This document shows, piece by piece, positions 51,029-61,400 of a DNA stretch of 64,000 nucleotides. The notes beneath the pieces are model-generated. The model ran no database searches. It was not told where the DNA came from and saw only the letters and a list, made by a program, of their open reading frames with translations. Within the stretch, counting starts at the first letter, position 1, and the number at the start of each line of letters is the position of its first letter. The stretch lies in the NCBI GenBank assembly GCA_913056125.1, contig CAJXNC010000010.1:1-64000 (forward strand). The letters are read 5' to 3'. The translations under genes and the position numbers were made by a program. This stretch comes from an uncultured Altererythrobacter sp. GTDB taxonomy: Bacteria; Pseudomonadota; Alphaproteobacteria; Sphingomonadales; Sphingomonadaceae.

Positions 51029-53371
51029 ATGGAACTTACGCCGTCCGCGCTTGCGCTGCTCGGCCTGCTTCTGGCGGGCTGGACCTTCGGTGCCGTGTGG
51101 CTGGTGCTTGCTGCCCAGCGCAGGGCGCGGCAGGCCCGTTCGGCCAAGTCGGCGGCGCGAAGACTGTCGCGCATGATCGACGATTCCCCTTCCATACCAC
51201 TGCTGGTCAGGGCCGATGGCAAGATCGAGGGGCCGGACAGGCTGGCCGCATGGCTCGGCCTCAAGCGTCTGCCGGGTTTCATCAGCGAGCTTGGCTCGGA
51301 CAAGGATGGCCTTTCTCCGGCCGACCTGGAAGAATTGCGCGAATCCGTCCGCCGCACCCAGAAGACGGCGGCTCCGTTCCGCATGGTCGTCACGCCGCAA
51401 GGCTCCGAACGCAGCCTCGCCCTGCGCGGCCAACAGGCCGATCCGCAAGTCGCCCCGATGGGCTCTGCGTTAATCTGGTGGTTCGACTTCTCCGAAAGCC
51501 AGGGCGAGCTCTCCCGGTTGCGGACCGAGACAGCACGGGCGCGCAATGATTTCGCCGCGCTGGTTGGCCTGATCGAAGCAGCTCCCATGCCGATGTGGTT
51601 TCGCGGGCCTGAGATGGACCTGCGCCTCGTCAATTCGGCCTATGTCGATGCGGTCGAGGCAGAAGATGCCGACCAGGTCGTGCAGGAACAGATCGAGCTG
51701 ATCGAAACGGTCGAAGGGGCCAGCGCAGCCGATATCGCCCGCCGTTCTCGCGAAAACGACACCCCGATGGAGCGTATCGTGCAGGCCACGATCGGCAACC
51801 AGCGCCGTACCTTGCGGGTCAGCGACCTGCCCTTGGGCGACGAGGGTGTGGCCGGCTATGCGATCGATATCGAGGAGATGGAGGAGCAGGGCCGCGCCTT
51901 CCGTGCATTCCGGGAGGCGCAGCGTAGCATGCTCGACCAGCTTTCGGTCGGCGTGGCGCAGTTCGATCCGGAGAGGCGTCTTGCCTTTGCCAACCAGCCA
52001 TTCTTGCGCATCTTCTCCTTGCCGGGCTCGGTGCAGAGCGATCCGCCGCATTTCGATCGCTTCCTGGACATGGCGCGCGACAAGGGGCGCCTGCCCGAAG
52101 TGCGTGACTTCCCCGAATGGCGCGCCGAGCTGGCGGGGTGGTTCCTGCGTGACAATCCTGTGGAGGATGCCTGGACGCTGTCGGACAACACGCATCTGCG
52201 CATCGTCGCACAGCCCATGCCGGATGGCGGGCTGGTCCTGGTGGCGGAGGATCGTTCGGAACAGCTGGCGCTGTCTGCCACGCGTGACACGCTGCTGCGC
52301 ACGCGCACCGCGACGTTCGATTCGCTTTTCGAATCGCTCGCCGTCTTCGCGCCCGATGGCCGGGTCCAATTGTGGAACCGCAGCTTCCCCGCGATCTGGA
52401 ATATCGAAGAGGAATTCTTTGCGTCTCACCCGCATGTCGACGCTTTGCTCGACCGGATGACGCAAAGCCTGGCTCGGCCGGGGCAGCGCAAGGCAATTGG
52501 CGAGATTGTCCGTGCGGCGACCCTCGACCGGGTGGAGCGCGGCGGGCGCGTTATGCTCTCCGACGGACGGACGCTTGAATTTGCCGGGGTTCCGCTGCCC
52601 GATGGCAACGGTTTGCTGACGGTGATTGATGTCACCGATTCAACCAAGGCGGAAGAAGCCTTGCGCCAGCGCGCCGAGGCGCTGGAAGAGGCGGATGCGG
52701 TCAAGACGCGTTTCCTCGCCAACATGTCCTACGAATTCCGCACGCCGCTTACCTCGATCGGCGGATTTGCCGAATTGCTGCAATCGGGCGTGGCGGGCGA
52801 ACTCAGTGATCAGGGCAAGGACTATGTCGCGGCGATCATCGCCTCGGTCGAGAGGCTCTCCCAGCAGATCGAGAGTGTCCTTGACCTGACCCAGAGCGAG
52901 GCCGGGCTGCTGCCCATCGCGACCGAGGAAGTGGATGTCCTTGGCTTCGTCACCAACACGGTGCGCGAGCGTGAAGATGCAATCGAACAGAAGAACATTG
53001 CGGTCGACCTGCGCGGCGACAAAGGCGCGGGCACAGTGATGGCGGACAAACGTCAGCTCGGTCGGGCTCTCGGAAATCTGCTCGACAATGCCATTGCAGC
53101 GGTGGAACGGGACAAAGGGCGCATCCTTGTAGACCTGTCGCGCCGAAAGCAGGGCGTTCGCATCGTAATTTCGGACAATGGCCCGGGCATGAAGCCGAGC
53201 GAACTGGCGCGGGCGCTGGACGGTTACAGGATGGTCGAGGATGGCAGCGAGCGCGAGAAGCGCGGCCTCGGCCTGCCGCTGGCGAGACAGCTGATCGAGG
53301 CGCATGGCGGGCGACTGGATATCCAGTCCGAAGTGGGCACGGGTACCAGCGCGATCGTCGTCTTGCCGTGA
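51029..53371 (+). CDS. divL: DivL-type tyrosine pseudokinase (HisKA with Tyr at the phospho-acceptor position)
   Basis: The 780-aa protein has an N-terminal membrane helix (8-28), three or more PAS-like regions (about 50-150, 180-285, 300-410 and 430-535), then a HisKA domain and HATPase. The H-box reads FLANMSYEFRTPLTSIGG: the phospho-accepting His is Tyr, at Y568 (codon 52730-52732). That substitution, the size (Caulobacter DivL is 769 aa) and the tsaE neighbour identify DivL, which tunes the CckA-CtrA cell-cycle pathway rather than acting as an ordinary kinase. The ATPase N, G1 and G2 boxes are intact (LDNAIAAVERDKG, DNGPGM, GLGLPLA). The GTG of tsaE overlaps its stop. Confidence 0.88.
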   Translation: MELTPSALALLGLLLAGWTFGAVWLVLAAQRRARQARSAKSAARRLSRMIDDSPSIPLLVRADGKIEGPDRLAAWLGLKRLPGFISELGSDKDGLSPADLEELRESVRRTQKTAAPFRMVVTPQGSERSLALRGQQADPQVAPMGSALIWWFDFSESQGELSRLRTETARARNDFAALVGLIEAAPMPMWFRGPEMDLRLVNSAYVDAVEAEDADQVVQEQIELIETVEGASAADIARRSRENDTPMERIVQATIGNQRRTLRVSDLPLGDEGVAGYAIDIEEMEEQGRAFRAFREAQRSMLDQLSVGVAQFDPERRLAFANQPFLRIFSLPGSVQSDPPHFDRFLDMARDKGRLPEVRDFPEWRAELAGWFLRDNPVEDAWTLSDNTHLRIVAQPMPDGGLVLVAEDRSEQLALSATRDTLLRTRTATFDSLFESLAVFAPDGRVQLWNRSFPAIWNIEEEFFASHPHVDALLDRMTQSLARPGQRKAIGEIVRAATLDRVERGGRVMLSDGRTLEFAGVPLPDGNGLLTVIDVTDSTKAEEALRQRAEALEEADAVKTRFLANMSYEFRTPLTSIGGFAELLQSGVAGELSDQGKDYVAAIIASVERLSQQIESVLDLTQSEAGLLPIATEEVDVLGFVTNTVREREDAIEQKNIAVDLRGDKGAGTVMADKRQLGRALGNLLDNAIAAVERDKGRILVDLSRRKQGVRIVISDNGPGMKPSELARALDGYRMVEDGSEREKRGLGLPLARQLIEAHGGRLDIQSEVGTGTSAIVVLP

Positions 53372-53805
53372 TCGTCGATTTGCCGGACCTTGCCGCCATG
53401 GAGGCCTATGGCGCGCGCATCGCAAGCCGATTGCGGCCCGGCGACGTCCTTGCGCTGTCGGGCGGGCTGGGAACGGGTAAGACCACGCTTTCGCGCGCCG
53501 TGCTTGCCGCGCTTGGCCATGAGGGAGAGGTTCCCTCTCCTACCTTCACCATTATCGAAACCTACGACCAGCTCTCTCCGCCGGTGGTCCATGCCGATTT
53601 CTATCGGCTCGACACGCCCGCCGAGGTCGAAGAACTGGGACTCGACGATTACCGCGAGGGCGCGGTGCTGCTGGCCGAATGGCCCGAGAATGCCGGCGGT
53701 TTCGCACATGAGCCGGGCTGCCTCGCAATCAGGCTGGAAAGCTCGGGCAATGGTCGCAAGGCGATTGTCGAGCCGGGTCAGGATTGGCTAGGGCGGGAAC
53801 CATGA
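53368..53805 (+). CDS. tsaE: tRNA threonylcarbamoyladenosine biosynthesis ATPase TsaE
   Basis: TsaE is the ATPase of the complex that makes t6A37 on ANN-decoding tRNAs. The 145-aa protein has Walker A GGLGTGKTTLSRAVL, SPTFTIIETYD, VVHADFYRLDTPAEVEELGLDDY and LLAEWPENA. GTG 53368 overlaps the divL stop (GTGA) and the stop overlaps the next ATG (ATGA), so this is one coupled chain. Confidence 0.94.
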   Translation: MIVDLPDLAAMEAYGARIASRLRPGDVLALSGGLGTGKTTLSRAVLAALGHEGEVPSPTFTIIETYDQLSPPVVHADFYRLDTPAEVEELGLDDYREGAVLLAEWPENAGGFAHEPGCLAIRLESSGNGRKAIVEPGQDWLGREP

Positions 53806-54779
53806 ATTCGCAACTTCCCGAGGGCGTGGAATCATTTCTGGCCGATGCAGGCTGGGCTGGGGCCGAGGTCGAGGCACTGCCCGGCGATGCCAGCTTCCGC
53901 CGCTATTTCCGGATCCGGCAGGGGGAGGGCAGTGCCTTGCTGATGGACGCCCCGCCACCGCACGAAGACCCGGCACCTTTCCTCCATGTCGGCAAGTGGC
54001 TGGCCGAGCACGGCATGCGTGCACCGCAAATCTATGCCGAAGCGCCTGCGCGCGGCCTCGTCCTGCTTGAGGATTTCGGCTTCGACCGGATGCGCGACTG
54101 GCTCGATCTCCATGCAGACGCGGAAACGGAGACCTATCGCAAGGCAGTGGATGCGCTGGTTGAATTGCATGACCGCCCTCCCGGACCCTTCCTGCCCTAT
54201 GACATGCCGACCTATCTGCGCGAGGCGCGCCTGCTGACCGAGTGGTTCTGCCCGGCGGCGGGCATCGAGGTGGATGCGGAGGCGCATGATGCGGCATGGA
54301 TCGAGGCGCTGACGCCGCTGCTGGAACGCCAGGATCCTGGCGTTACCGTGCTGCGCGATTATCATGCGGAAAACATCATGCTGTTGCCTGATGGCGGGCA
54401 GGGACTGATCGATTTCCAGGACGCGCTGGTCGGCCACGCGGCGTACGACCTCGTATCGCTGCTGCAGGATGCGAGGCGCGATGTCTCGACCGATCTCGAA
54501 GCGGAGATGTTCGGGCATTACTGCAAGGCGATTGGCGCGGATGAGCGCTTCGCCGCCGATTATGCACTGCTCGGTGCGCAGCGGAACGCCAAGATCGTCG
54601 GCATCTTCACTCGGTTATGGAAGCGCGACGGGAAGCCACGCTATCTGGCTATGATCCCGCGCGTATGGGAAGCGATGGAACGCGATCTGAAACATCCCGC
54701 GCTTGCCCCGGTAGCGTCATGGTTCGATGCCAATATTCCTGATCTGGTTCGCGAGAATCGTGGAGGAGGATTGGGATGA
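53802..54779 (+). CDS. amgK: Anomeric MurNAc/GlcNAc kinase, AmgK-like phosphotransferase
   Basis: The 325-aa protein has the aminoglycoside-phosphotransferase fold: GDASFRRYFRI glycine loop, VLRDYHAENIML catalytic loop (D and N) and LIDFQDALVGHAAYDLVSLLQDARRD. Alone this would be called a generic phosphotransferase, but the next gene encodes a MurU-like nucleotidyltransferase. The pair matches the AmgK-MurU recycling route, in which AmgK phosphorylates MurNAc at C1 and bypasses de novo MurA. ATG 53802 overlaps tsaE by 4 bp. Confidence 0.82.
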   Translation: MNSQLPEGVESFLADAGWAGAEVEALPGDASFRRYFRIRQGEGSALLMDAPPPHEDPAPFLHVGKWLAEHGMRAPQIYAEAPARGLVLLEDFGFDRMRDWLDLHADAETETYRKAVDALVELHDRPPGPFLPYDMPTYLREARLLTEWFCPAAGIEVDAEAHDAAWIEALTPLLERQDPGVTVLRDYHAENIMLLPDGGQGLIDFQDALVGHAAYDLVSLLQDARRDVSTDLEAEMFGHYCKAIGADERFAADYALLGAQRNAKIVGIFTRLWKRDGKPRYLAMIPRVWEAMERDLKHPALAPVASWFDANIPDLVRENRGGGLG

Positions 54780-55495
54780 CGGCGCTGGCTTCCGATACCG
54801 CGATGGTTCTTGCCGCCGGTCTCGGCAAGCGCATGCGACCGCTCACTGCCTCGCAACCCAAGCCGCTGGTGCGCGTGGCGGGCAAGGCGTTGGTCGATCA
54901 TGTGCTCGACAGGCTGGCCGAATCCGGGATCGAGACGGCGGTGGTCAATGTTCACTACCTGGCCGATGCTCTCGAAGCACATGTGCTCGAGCGAAAGAGC
55001 CCGAAAATCCTTATTTCGGACGAACGCGAAATGTTGATGGAAACAGGTGGCGGCATGGTCAAGGCGCAGGATTTGCTGCCCGATCCCTTTTTCAGCGTGA
55101 ACAGCGACAATCTGTGGCTCGATGGGCCGAAGGACGCCTTTGCCGATCTCTCGGCGCTGTGGGACGCGGAGCAAATGGACGCGCTGCTCCTGCTTGTGCC
55201 GCACAAGGGTGCCTCCAATTTCAGCGGCAAGGGCGATTTCCACATGGACGCCCATGGCAAGGTGCGCCGCCGCCGCTCGGGCCGGATTGCGCCCTATATC
55301 TTCACTGGCATCCAGCTCGTCTCCAAGAGGCTGTTGCGCGATGCGCCCGAGGGGCCATTCTCGATCAATCTGCTGTGGGACCGCGCAATCGAGGAAGAGC
55401 GGCTGTTCGGCCTCGCTTTTACCGGTCGCTGGTTCGAAGTCGGCACGCCGCAAGCGATCCATCCGACCGAGCTTGCCCTCGTCGACGGCTGTTAG
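54776..55495 (+). CDS. murU: MurNAc-1-phosphate uridylyltransferase, MurU-like
   Basis: The 239-aa protein is a nucleotidyltransferase of the RmlA/GlmU type: AMVLAAGLGKRMRPLTASQPKPLV (signature GxGxRMRPLT...KP), VNVHYLADALEAHV, ISDEREMLMETGGGMVKA and NSDNLWLDGPKDAF, the last with the metal-binding Asp. Paired with AmgK it would make UDP-MurNAc from recycled MurNAc-1-P. ATG 54776 overlaps the amgK stop. Confidence 0.82.
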   Translation: MTALASDTAMVLAAGLGKRMRPLTASQPKPLVRVAGKALVDHVLDRLAESGIETAVVNVHYLADALEAHVLERKSPKILISDEREMLMETGGGMVKAQDLLPDPFFSVNSDNLWLDGPKDAFADLSALWDAEQMDALLLLVPHKGASNFSGKGDFHMDAHGKVRRRRSGRIAPYIFTGIQLVSKRLLRDAPEGPFSINLLWDRAIEEERLFGLAFTGRWFEVGTPQAIHPTELALVDGC

Positions 55496-55501
55496 GCGGC
55501 G

Positions 55502-58465
55502 ATGGGGGAGGGAAAGCCGGAAATATACTCCATCGCCGCGCATCGCGGCTTTGCCGATGCGCTGGTGGCTGGGCTGGTCCCCCGATATTCGGAAGAGGGC
55601 TTCGGTCTTGCCCGCCTGACCTTGCTCCTGCCCAGCAGCCGGACGGCGCGCACCCTTTCGGAGGCCTTTATCCGCCATTTTGGCGAGCAGGGCCTGAGCG
55701 GGCTGCTGATACCGCGCATGGCTGTAATCGGCGATCTCGAGCTGAATGAGAGCCTGGGGCCGTTGTTCGACGACATGGCGTTGGGCAGCGATATTCCTCG
55801 CGCCGCCGATCCCACATTTCGATGGCTTCGTATCGCCGAATTGATCCGGGAGGTCCGCGGGGATGAGGCGCATAGGGGCAGCGCCCTGCTGCGCGAGGCT
55901 TACGAGCTTGGCCGGGTGATGGATCGGCTGCTGGTCGAGGAAATCGCGCCCGATGACCTGGTGGGTGAGCGGGTGAAGGGCCTTGTCGGCGACCTGGCAG
56001 GGCATTGGGTCGAGAGCCTGACGCTGTTCGCCAAGGTGCACCAAATGTGGTTGTTCGAATTGCAGGAGCGCGGCGAAATCGATGCAGCCACGCGCCGAAA
56101 CCTGCTGTTCCGCGAGATGGCTGCCCGTCTGCGTGACGATCCCCCGCAGTTTCCGGTCGTTGCGGCAGGTGTCACCAGTGCGGCTCCGGCGGTGGCGGAC
56201 TTGCTGCGTGCAATTTCCGAATTGCCCAATGGCGCGGTGGTCCTGCCCGATCTCGACCTGTCGATGGATCGCGCGGTGTGGGAGGAGCTCGGCAGCGCAG
56301 GCGCTCCGGGCGAGGAGACGCCTTTTATGCGCGGCGACGCGGTGACCCATCCGCAATACCATCTGAAGCTGCTGCTCAATCGCATGGGCATTGCCCGCGA
56401 TGAGGTCGATCACTGGCACCGGGCCGGGCTGGGCAAGGGGCCACCTGCGCGCAGCCATGCCATTTCCAGCCTGTTCCTGCCGCCCGAGGCCAGTAAGGCT
56501 TGGGCGGGGCTCGAGCTCGACAAGCGTCGCCTCGCCGGTGTGCGCATGGTCGAATGTGCCAATCCCGAGGAGGAGGCGCAGGCCATCGCCCTGCTCATGC
56601 GGCAGGCGATTGCCGAACCCGAGAAGCGCGTTTCGCTGATCACGCCCGATCGCGGGCTGGCGAGCCGGGTGGTGCAGCATTTGCGCCGCTGGAATATCGT
56701 CGCGGACGATACGGCGGGCAGGCCGCTGGCGCAGACGCCGGCAGGCCGCGTGCTGTTGCTGCTGGCCGAAGTCGCGGCGAAGCAGGCAGCCCCGGTTCCG
56801 CTGCTCGCTCTGTTGCAGCATCCGCTGGTGAAACGCGAGGACGGACGCGAGGCCTGGCTCGATGCAGCCCGCAAGCTTGAGCTTAAGCTGCGCGGCCCGC
56901 GTCCCGCTGCCGGGCTTGTCGCCATGCGCGATATTGCCGTGAGGGTGAAGCTTGGACTTTGGTGGGACGAAGTCGAGAGCATCCTTGCCCCGCTCTGCGA
57001 TGCTGGAGACGAAATCTCGCTGGCAGAACTATTCGATTTGCTGGCGCAGGCGGGCGAGCAACTATGCGGCAGGGGCCTGTGGGCGCAGGAAGACGGGCGC
57101 AGCCTGTCGCGCCTGGTCGAGGAATTGCGCTTGCAGGCGCGCGCTGTCGGAACGCGCATTGCGCTCGAGGATGCGCCCGCAGCGCTGCGCGATGCGATGG
57201 ACCGGTTGGCGGTGCGTCCGCCCTATGGCGGTCACCCGCGCATTGCCATTTACGGCCTTCTCGAAGGGCGCATGACCCGCGCCGACCTTGTCATCTGTGC
57301 CGGGCTCAATGAGGGGACATGGCCGGGCGGCTCTTCCTCCGATCCGGTGCTTGCGCCGGCCGTCTTGCGTGCACTCGGCGTTCCGGGCCCCGAATTCAGC
57401 ATCGGCCTGTCCGCGCATGACCTTGCCGGGGCCATGGGCGCGCCCGAAGTGGTGCTTAGCCGCGCACGGCGTGATGCGGGCGGTCCGGTGATCGCCTCGC
57501 GCTTCTGGCTGCGGGTGCAGGCGTTGCTGGGTGAGGATTTGCTCGAGCGGTACATGGATGAGCAGCCGGTTCTTTGGGCCGAGTTCATCGACGCGCAGGA
57601 GGAGCTTCCTCCCCATCCGCGCCCGCAGCCCAAGCCCAGCTCCGAACAGCGGCGCGCTCGGATCAGCGTCACCGCGCTCGATAGGCTGCGAAGCGATCCC
57701 TACCAGTTCTACGCCTCCAACATCCTCAGCCTCGAGGAATTGCGCCTGGTCGAGGCCGAACCCGATGCCGCCTGGCAGGGCACGCTGGCGCACAAGATCT
57801 TGCAGGACTGGCACGACAAAAAGGGCACGCTGGAGGAGTTGGCGGACCAGCATCTCGGCGCAATGCATGCACACCCGCTGATGCGCGCTTTGTGGCGGCC
57901 GCGGCTGATGAAGGCGCTCGAATGGGTGCAGAGCGAGGTCGAAAGCGATCCCTCGCGCATTCCCACGGTGATCGAGAAGAAGCGCGAAGCCACTTTCAAG
58001 GGCGTCACGGTTTCGGGCAAGCCCGACCGGATCGACCGGCTGGGCGACGGCACGCTTGCGGTGGTCGATTACAAGACCGGTTCACCGCCTTCGGGCAAGG
58101 AGGTGGAGGCGGGCTATGCGCTCCAGCTCGGCACGCTTGGCTTGATGGTGCAGGCAGGCGCCTTCGAAACACTGCAGGGTACGCCTAGCGTGTTTGAATA
58201 CTGGTCGCTCGGCAAGAGCGAGAAGAGCGAGACCGGCTTCGGCTATGTCACCACGCCGCTCAAGGTCGGGGCCAAGCGCAGCGGTATCGCGCCCGAGGAA
58301 TTCCTGCCGCAGACCGAGGCATTCCTTTTCGATGCGCTCGACAGGTGGATCCTGGGCGAGGAGCCTTTCACCGCGCGGCTCAATCCCGATGCCAAGGTTT
58401 ACAATGCCTATGACCAGCTCATGCGGCTCGATGAATGGCTGGGGCGCGAGGACGGCAAGTCATGA
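55502..58465 (+). CDS. addB: AddAB nuclease subunit AddB (alphaproteobacterial type)
   Basis: AddB partners AddA in processing double-strand breaks for RecA. The 987-aa protein has an inactive helicase-like N-terminal region (LPSSRTARTLSEAFIRHFG) and a C-terminal PD-(D/E)XK nuclease domain with VSGKPDRIDRLGDGTLAVVDYKTGSPPSGKEVEAGYALQLG. Its stop overlaps the ATG of addA (ATGA), typical for this pair. It starts 6 bp after murU. Confidence 0.93.
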   Translation: MGEGKPEIYSIAAHRGFADALVAGLVPRYSEEGFGLARLTLLLPSSRTARTLSEAFIRHFGEQGLSGLLIPRMAVIGDLELNESLGPLFDDMALGSDIPRAADPTFRWLRIAELIREVRGDEAHRGSALLREAYELGRVMDRLLVEEIAPDDLVGERVKGLVGDLAGHWVESLTLFAKVHQMWLFELQERGEIDAATRRNLLFREMAARLRDDPPQFPVVAAGVTSAAPAVADLLRAISELPNGAVVLPDLDLSMDRAVWEELGSAGAPGEETPFMRGDAVTHPQYHLKLLLNRMGIARDEVDHWHRAGLGKGPPARSHAISSLFLPPEASKAWAGLELDKRRLAGVRMVECANPEEEAQAIALLMRQAIAEPEKRVSLITPDRGLASRVVQHLRRWNIVADDTAGRPLAQTPAGRVLLLLAEVAAKQAAPVPLLALLQHPLVKREDGREAWLDAARKLELKLRGPRPAAGLVAMRDIAVRVKLGLWWDEVESILAPLCDAGDEISLAELFDLLAQAGEQLCGRGLWAQEDGRSLSRLVEELRLQARAVGTRIALEDAPAALRDAMDRLAVRPPYGGHPRIAIYGLLEGRMTRADLVICAGLNEGTWPGGSSSDPVLAPAVLRALGVPGPEFSIGLSAHDLAGAMGAPEVVLSRARRDAGGPVIASRFWLRVQALLGEDLLERYMDEQPVLWAEFIDAQEELPPHPRPQPKPSSEQRRARISVTALDRLRSDPYQFYASNILSLEELRLVEAEPDAAWQGTLAHKILQDWHDKKGTLEELADQHLGAMHAHPLMRALWRPRLMKALEWVQSEVESDPSRIPTVIEKKREATFKGVTVSGKPDRIDRLGDGTLAVVDYKTGSPPSGKEVEAGYALQLGTLGLMVQAGAFETLQGTPSVFEYWSLGKSEKSETGFGYVTTPLKVGAKRSGIAPEEFLPQTEAFLFDALDRWILGEEPFTARLNPDAKVYNAYDQLMRLDEWLGREDGKS

Positions 58466-61400
58466 GCGGCGCGGGCAAGGTCTTTCCGCTGCAGGGCAAC
58501 CAGAAGCAGGCGGTCGACCCGCGCGATTCTGTGTGGCTGTCCGCATCTGCGGGTACGGGCAAGACGCAGGTCCTCTCGGCACGCGTGCTGCGCCTGTTGC
58601 TGCGCAAAGACGTTCGGCCAGAACAGCTCCTGTGCCTGACTTTCACCAAGGCGGGCGCGACGGAAATGGCCACGCGCGTCAATGCCGTGCTGGCGCGCTG
58701 GGTACGCATGAAGGATGAGGCGCTGGGCGCCGACCTGCTTGCCATTGGAGCGAAGAATACGCCCGAAACCCGAGAGCGTGCGCGAACTCTGTTCGCCAGC
58801 GTGCTCGATTGTCCCGGCGGAGGATTGAGGATCGATACGATCCACGCCTTCGCGCAATATCTGCTCTCCGCCTTCCCGATCGAGGCGAATATCGCCCCCG
58901 GCACGCGCCCGATGGAGGATCGCGACCGCGAATTGCTCGCCCACCGCGTGCTGGAGGATTTGGTGGGCAGATGGGAGAAGCAGGGCGACAAGGCTTCAAT
59001 TTCCGCGCTCGAAGACTTGTCGATCCGCATGGGTGCCGATGGCGCACGCAGCTGGATGATGCGCTGTGCGCAGACCCGCGCGGCCTTTTTCGGGCCCGGC
59101 GCGCTGCAACCGCCCATGCGGCCTCGCATCAATGCACTGCTAGGGATTGGCGAGGACGAAACGCGCGAACAGCTGGCCGAGTGGTGTAGTGATGAAGAGT
59201 TCGATGTCGCTGCGCTTCGCCGGGTGGGTGATGCGTATGCCGCATGGGGAACCAAGTCGGCGCTGTCCTATCTGGCACCGATCGAGGCCTGGCTTGCGGC
59301 AAGTTCCGTGCAGCGGTTCGAGGATTGCCTTGCGCTCAAGCAGGCGCTGTTCAACGACAAGGGCGAGCTCAAATACCAGAATTCTATCCTCAAGCAGGAT
59401 CCCGGTGTGGACGGGGCAGGGGCAGACCTGCTGCAGGCGCTCGACACAGTGCTGGCGCGCAAGGCGCTGTTCGATGTGGCCGATTTCATTACCCCCGCAC
59501 TCGCTATCGGGCGGCAGTTCGCGCTCGACTGGGATGAGGCAAAGCAGCGCGAAGGGCTTGTCGATTTCGACGATTTGATCCGGCAGGCGGCGGAACTGCT
59601 CGGCACGGCAGGGCTGGGCGAGTGGATCCGCTACAAGCTTGACCGGCAGTTCGACCATATCTTGATCGACGAAGCGCAGGATACGAATGAGGCGCAATGG
59701 TCCATCGTCGATGCGCTGACGGGCGACTTCTTCACCGGGCTCGGCCAGCGCGACGGAAAACTGCGCACGATCTTCGTGGTGGGCGATTACAAGCAGGCGA
59801 TCTTCCGCTTCCAGGGGACCAGCCCGGAAAATTTCGCCAGCGCGCGCGAACGCTATCGCAAGCAGATGGCGGAATGGGCGGACAATGCTGCGGAATTGCA
59901 GCTGAATTTCGAGGCGCGCGAATTGGTCGAGCTTGGGCTGGGCCGCTCCTACCGCACCGCGCAGGATGTGCTCACATTCGTGGACCGCGCCATCGAGACC
60001 ATCGGCCCCGAGCGCTTCGGCCGCATCGATCATGAGGACCATGTCGGTGATGCCGAACGGCCCGGCCTCGTGACCTTATGGCAGCCGGTTCCCGCCATTC
60101 CCGATGACGAAGACGAGGATGGCGCGGCAGACGGCTGGATCTCTGCGCCCGAGCGGCGCATGGCGGATCGTATTGCCGCGCAGGTGAAGCAGTGGATGCG
60201 CGAGGGCTTCCCGCTGGTGAAAGGCGGTAAGCGCAATGCCACGCCGGGCGATGTCATGGTGCTGGTCAGGAAACGCCGTGAGCTTGCCGGGCTGGTGGTC
60301 GCCCGCCTTCATGCTGCTCGCGTTCCCGTTGCCGGTGTCGACCGCCTTCGGCTGGGCGCGCCTTTGGCGGTCAAGGACTTGATTGCTGCATTGCGCTTTG
60401 CCGCACAACCGGCTGACAGCCTGAGCCTTGCCAGCCTGCTTGTCTCGCCGATCTTCGGCTGGAGCCAGGAGGATTTGCTGCAGCATGGCTATCACGAAGA
60501 ACGCGTTCCTTTGTGGGATCATTTGCGCGATTGTGCAGATTCCAAGGTGCAGCAAAGCATTGAATCTCTGAGAGACCTGCTGCGCATTGCCGACTTCGAA
60601 CCACCCCAGGCCATGCTGCACTGGATGCTCGTCGGGCCGTGGCGCGCGCGCAGCAAACTGATCGCAAGGCTGGGGAGCGAGGCCGCCGATCCGATCGACG
60701 AATTGCTCAATGCCGCACTGGCCTATTCCGCTTCGCATACGCCCAGCCTGCAGGGATTCCTGCAATGGTTTGCCGCGAACGATGAAGAGTTGAAACGCGA
60801 TGCCGAAGGGGCAAGCGGGCAGGTGCGGGTCATGACCGTGCATGGCTCCAAGGGGTTGCAGGCACCCATCGTCATCCTGGCCGATGCCTGCGGAAATCCC
60901 GACACTTCGCGCATGCGCGGGCTCGAACTGGAGGAGAAGCTGCCGGGCGGGGAAGGCCGCAAAGTGCCGCTGCCAGATCTGCGCAAGGAAGAGAAAGTCG
61001 GCCCGATCTTGGAAGTCGAGGAGGCGGAGAAGGCGGCCGAGCGCGAAGAACATTGGCGGCTGCTCTATGTCGCCATGACTCGCGCGGAAGAGGCGCTGTT
61101 TATCGGCGGCGCGCTGGGCAAGCGTGAGAAGGCGCCGGCGGAAGATAGCTGGTACGCGCAGCTCGCTCCGCTGTTCGAGGGCGAGGAGCTGGCAGACCCG
61201 ATCTGGGGCATGCGCAAGGAGATTGGCGGCAGCCCCGATCCTGTTGCGAAACGCGATGGCGCGGCTGCGGCAGGGACCATTGCGCTTCCCGATTGGGCGC
61301 TGCATCCCATCGGTCCCGAACCGCGTCCACCGCGCCCGCTCGCCCCGTCATCCGCAGGCGAGGACCATGGTTCCGACCCGCCTTTGCCGCCCGAGATTGC

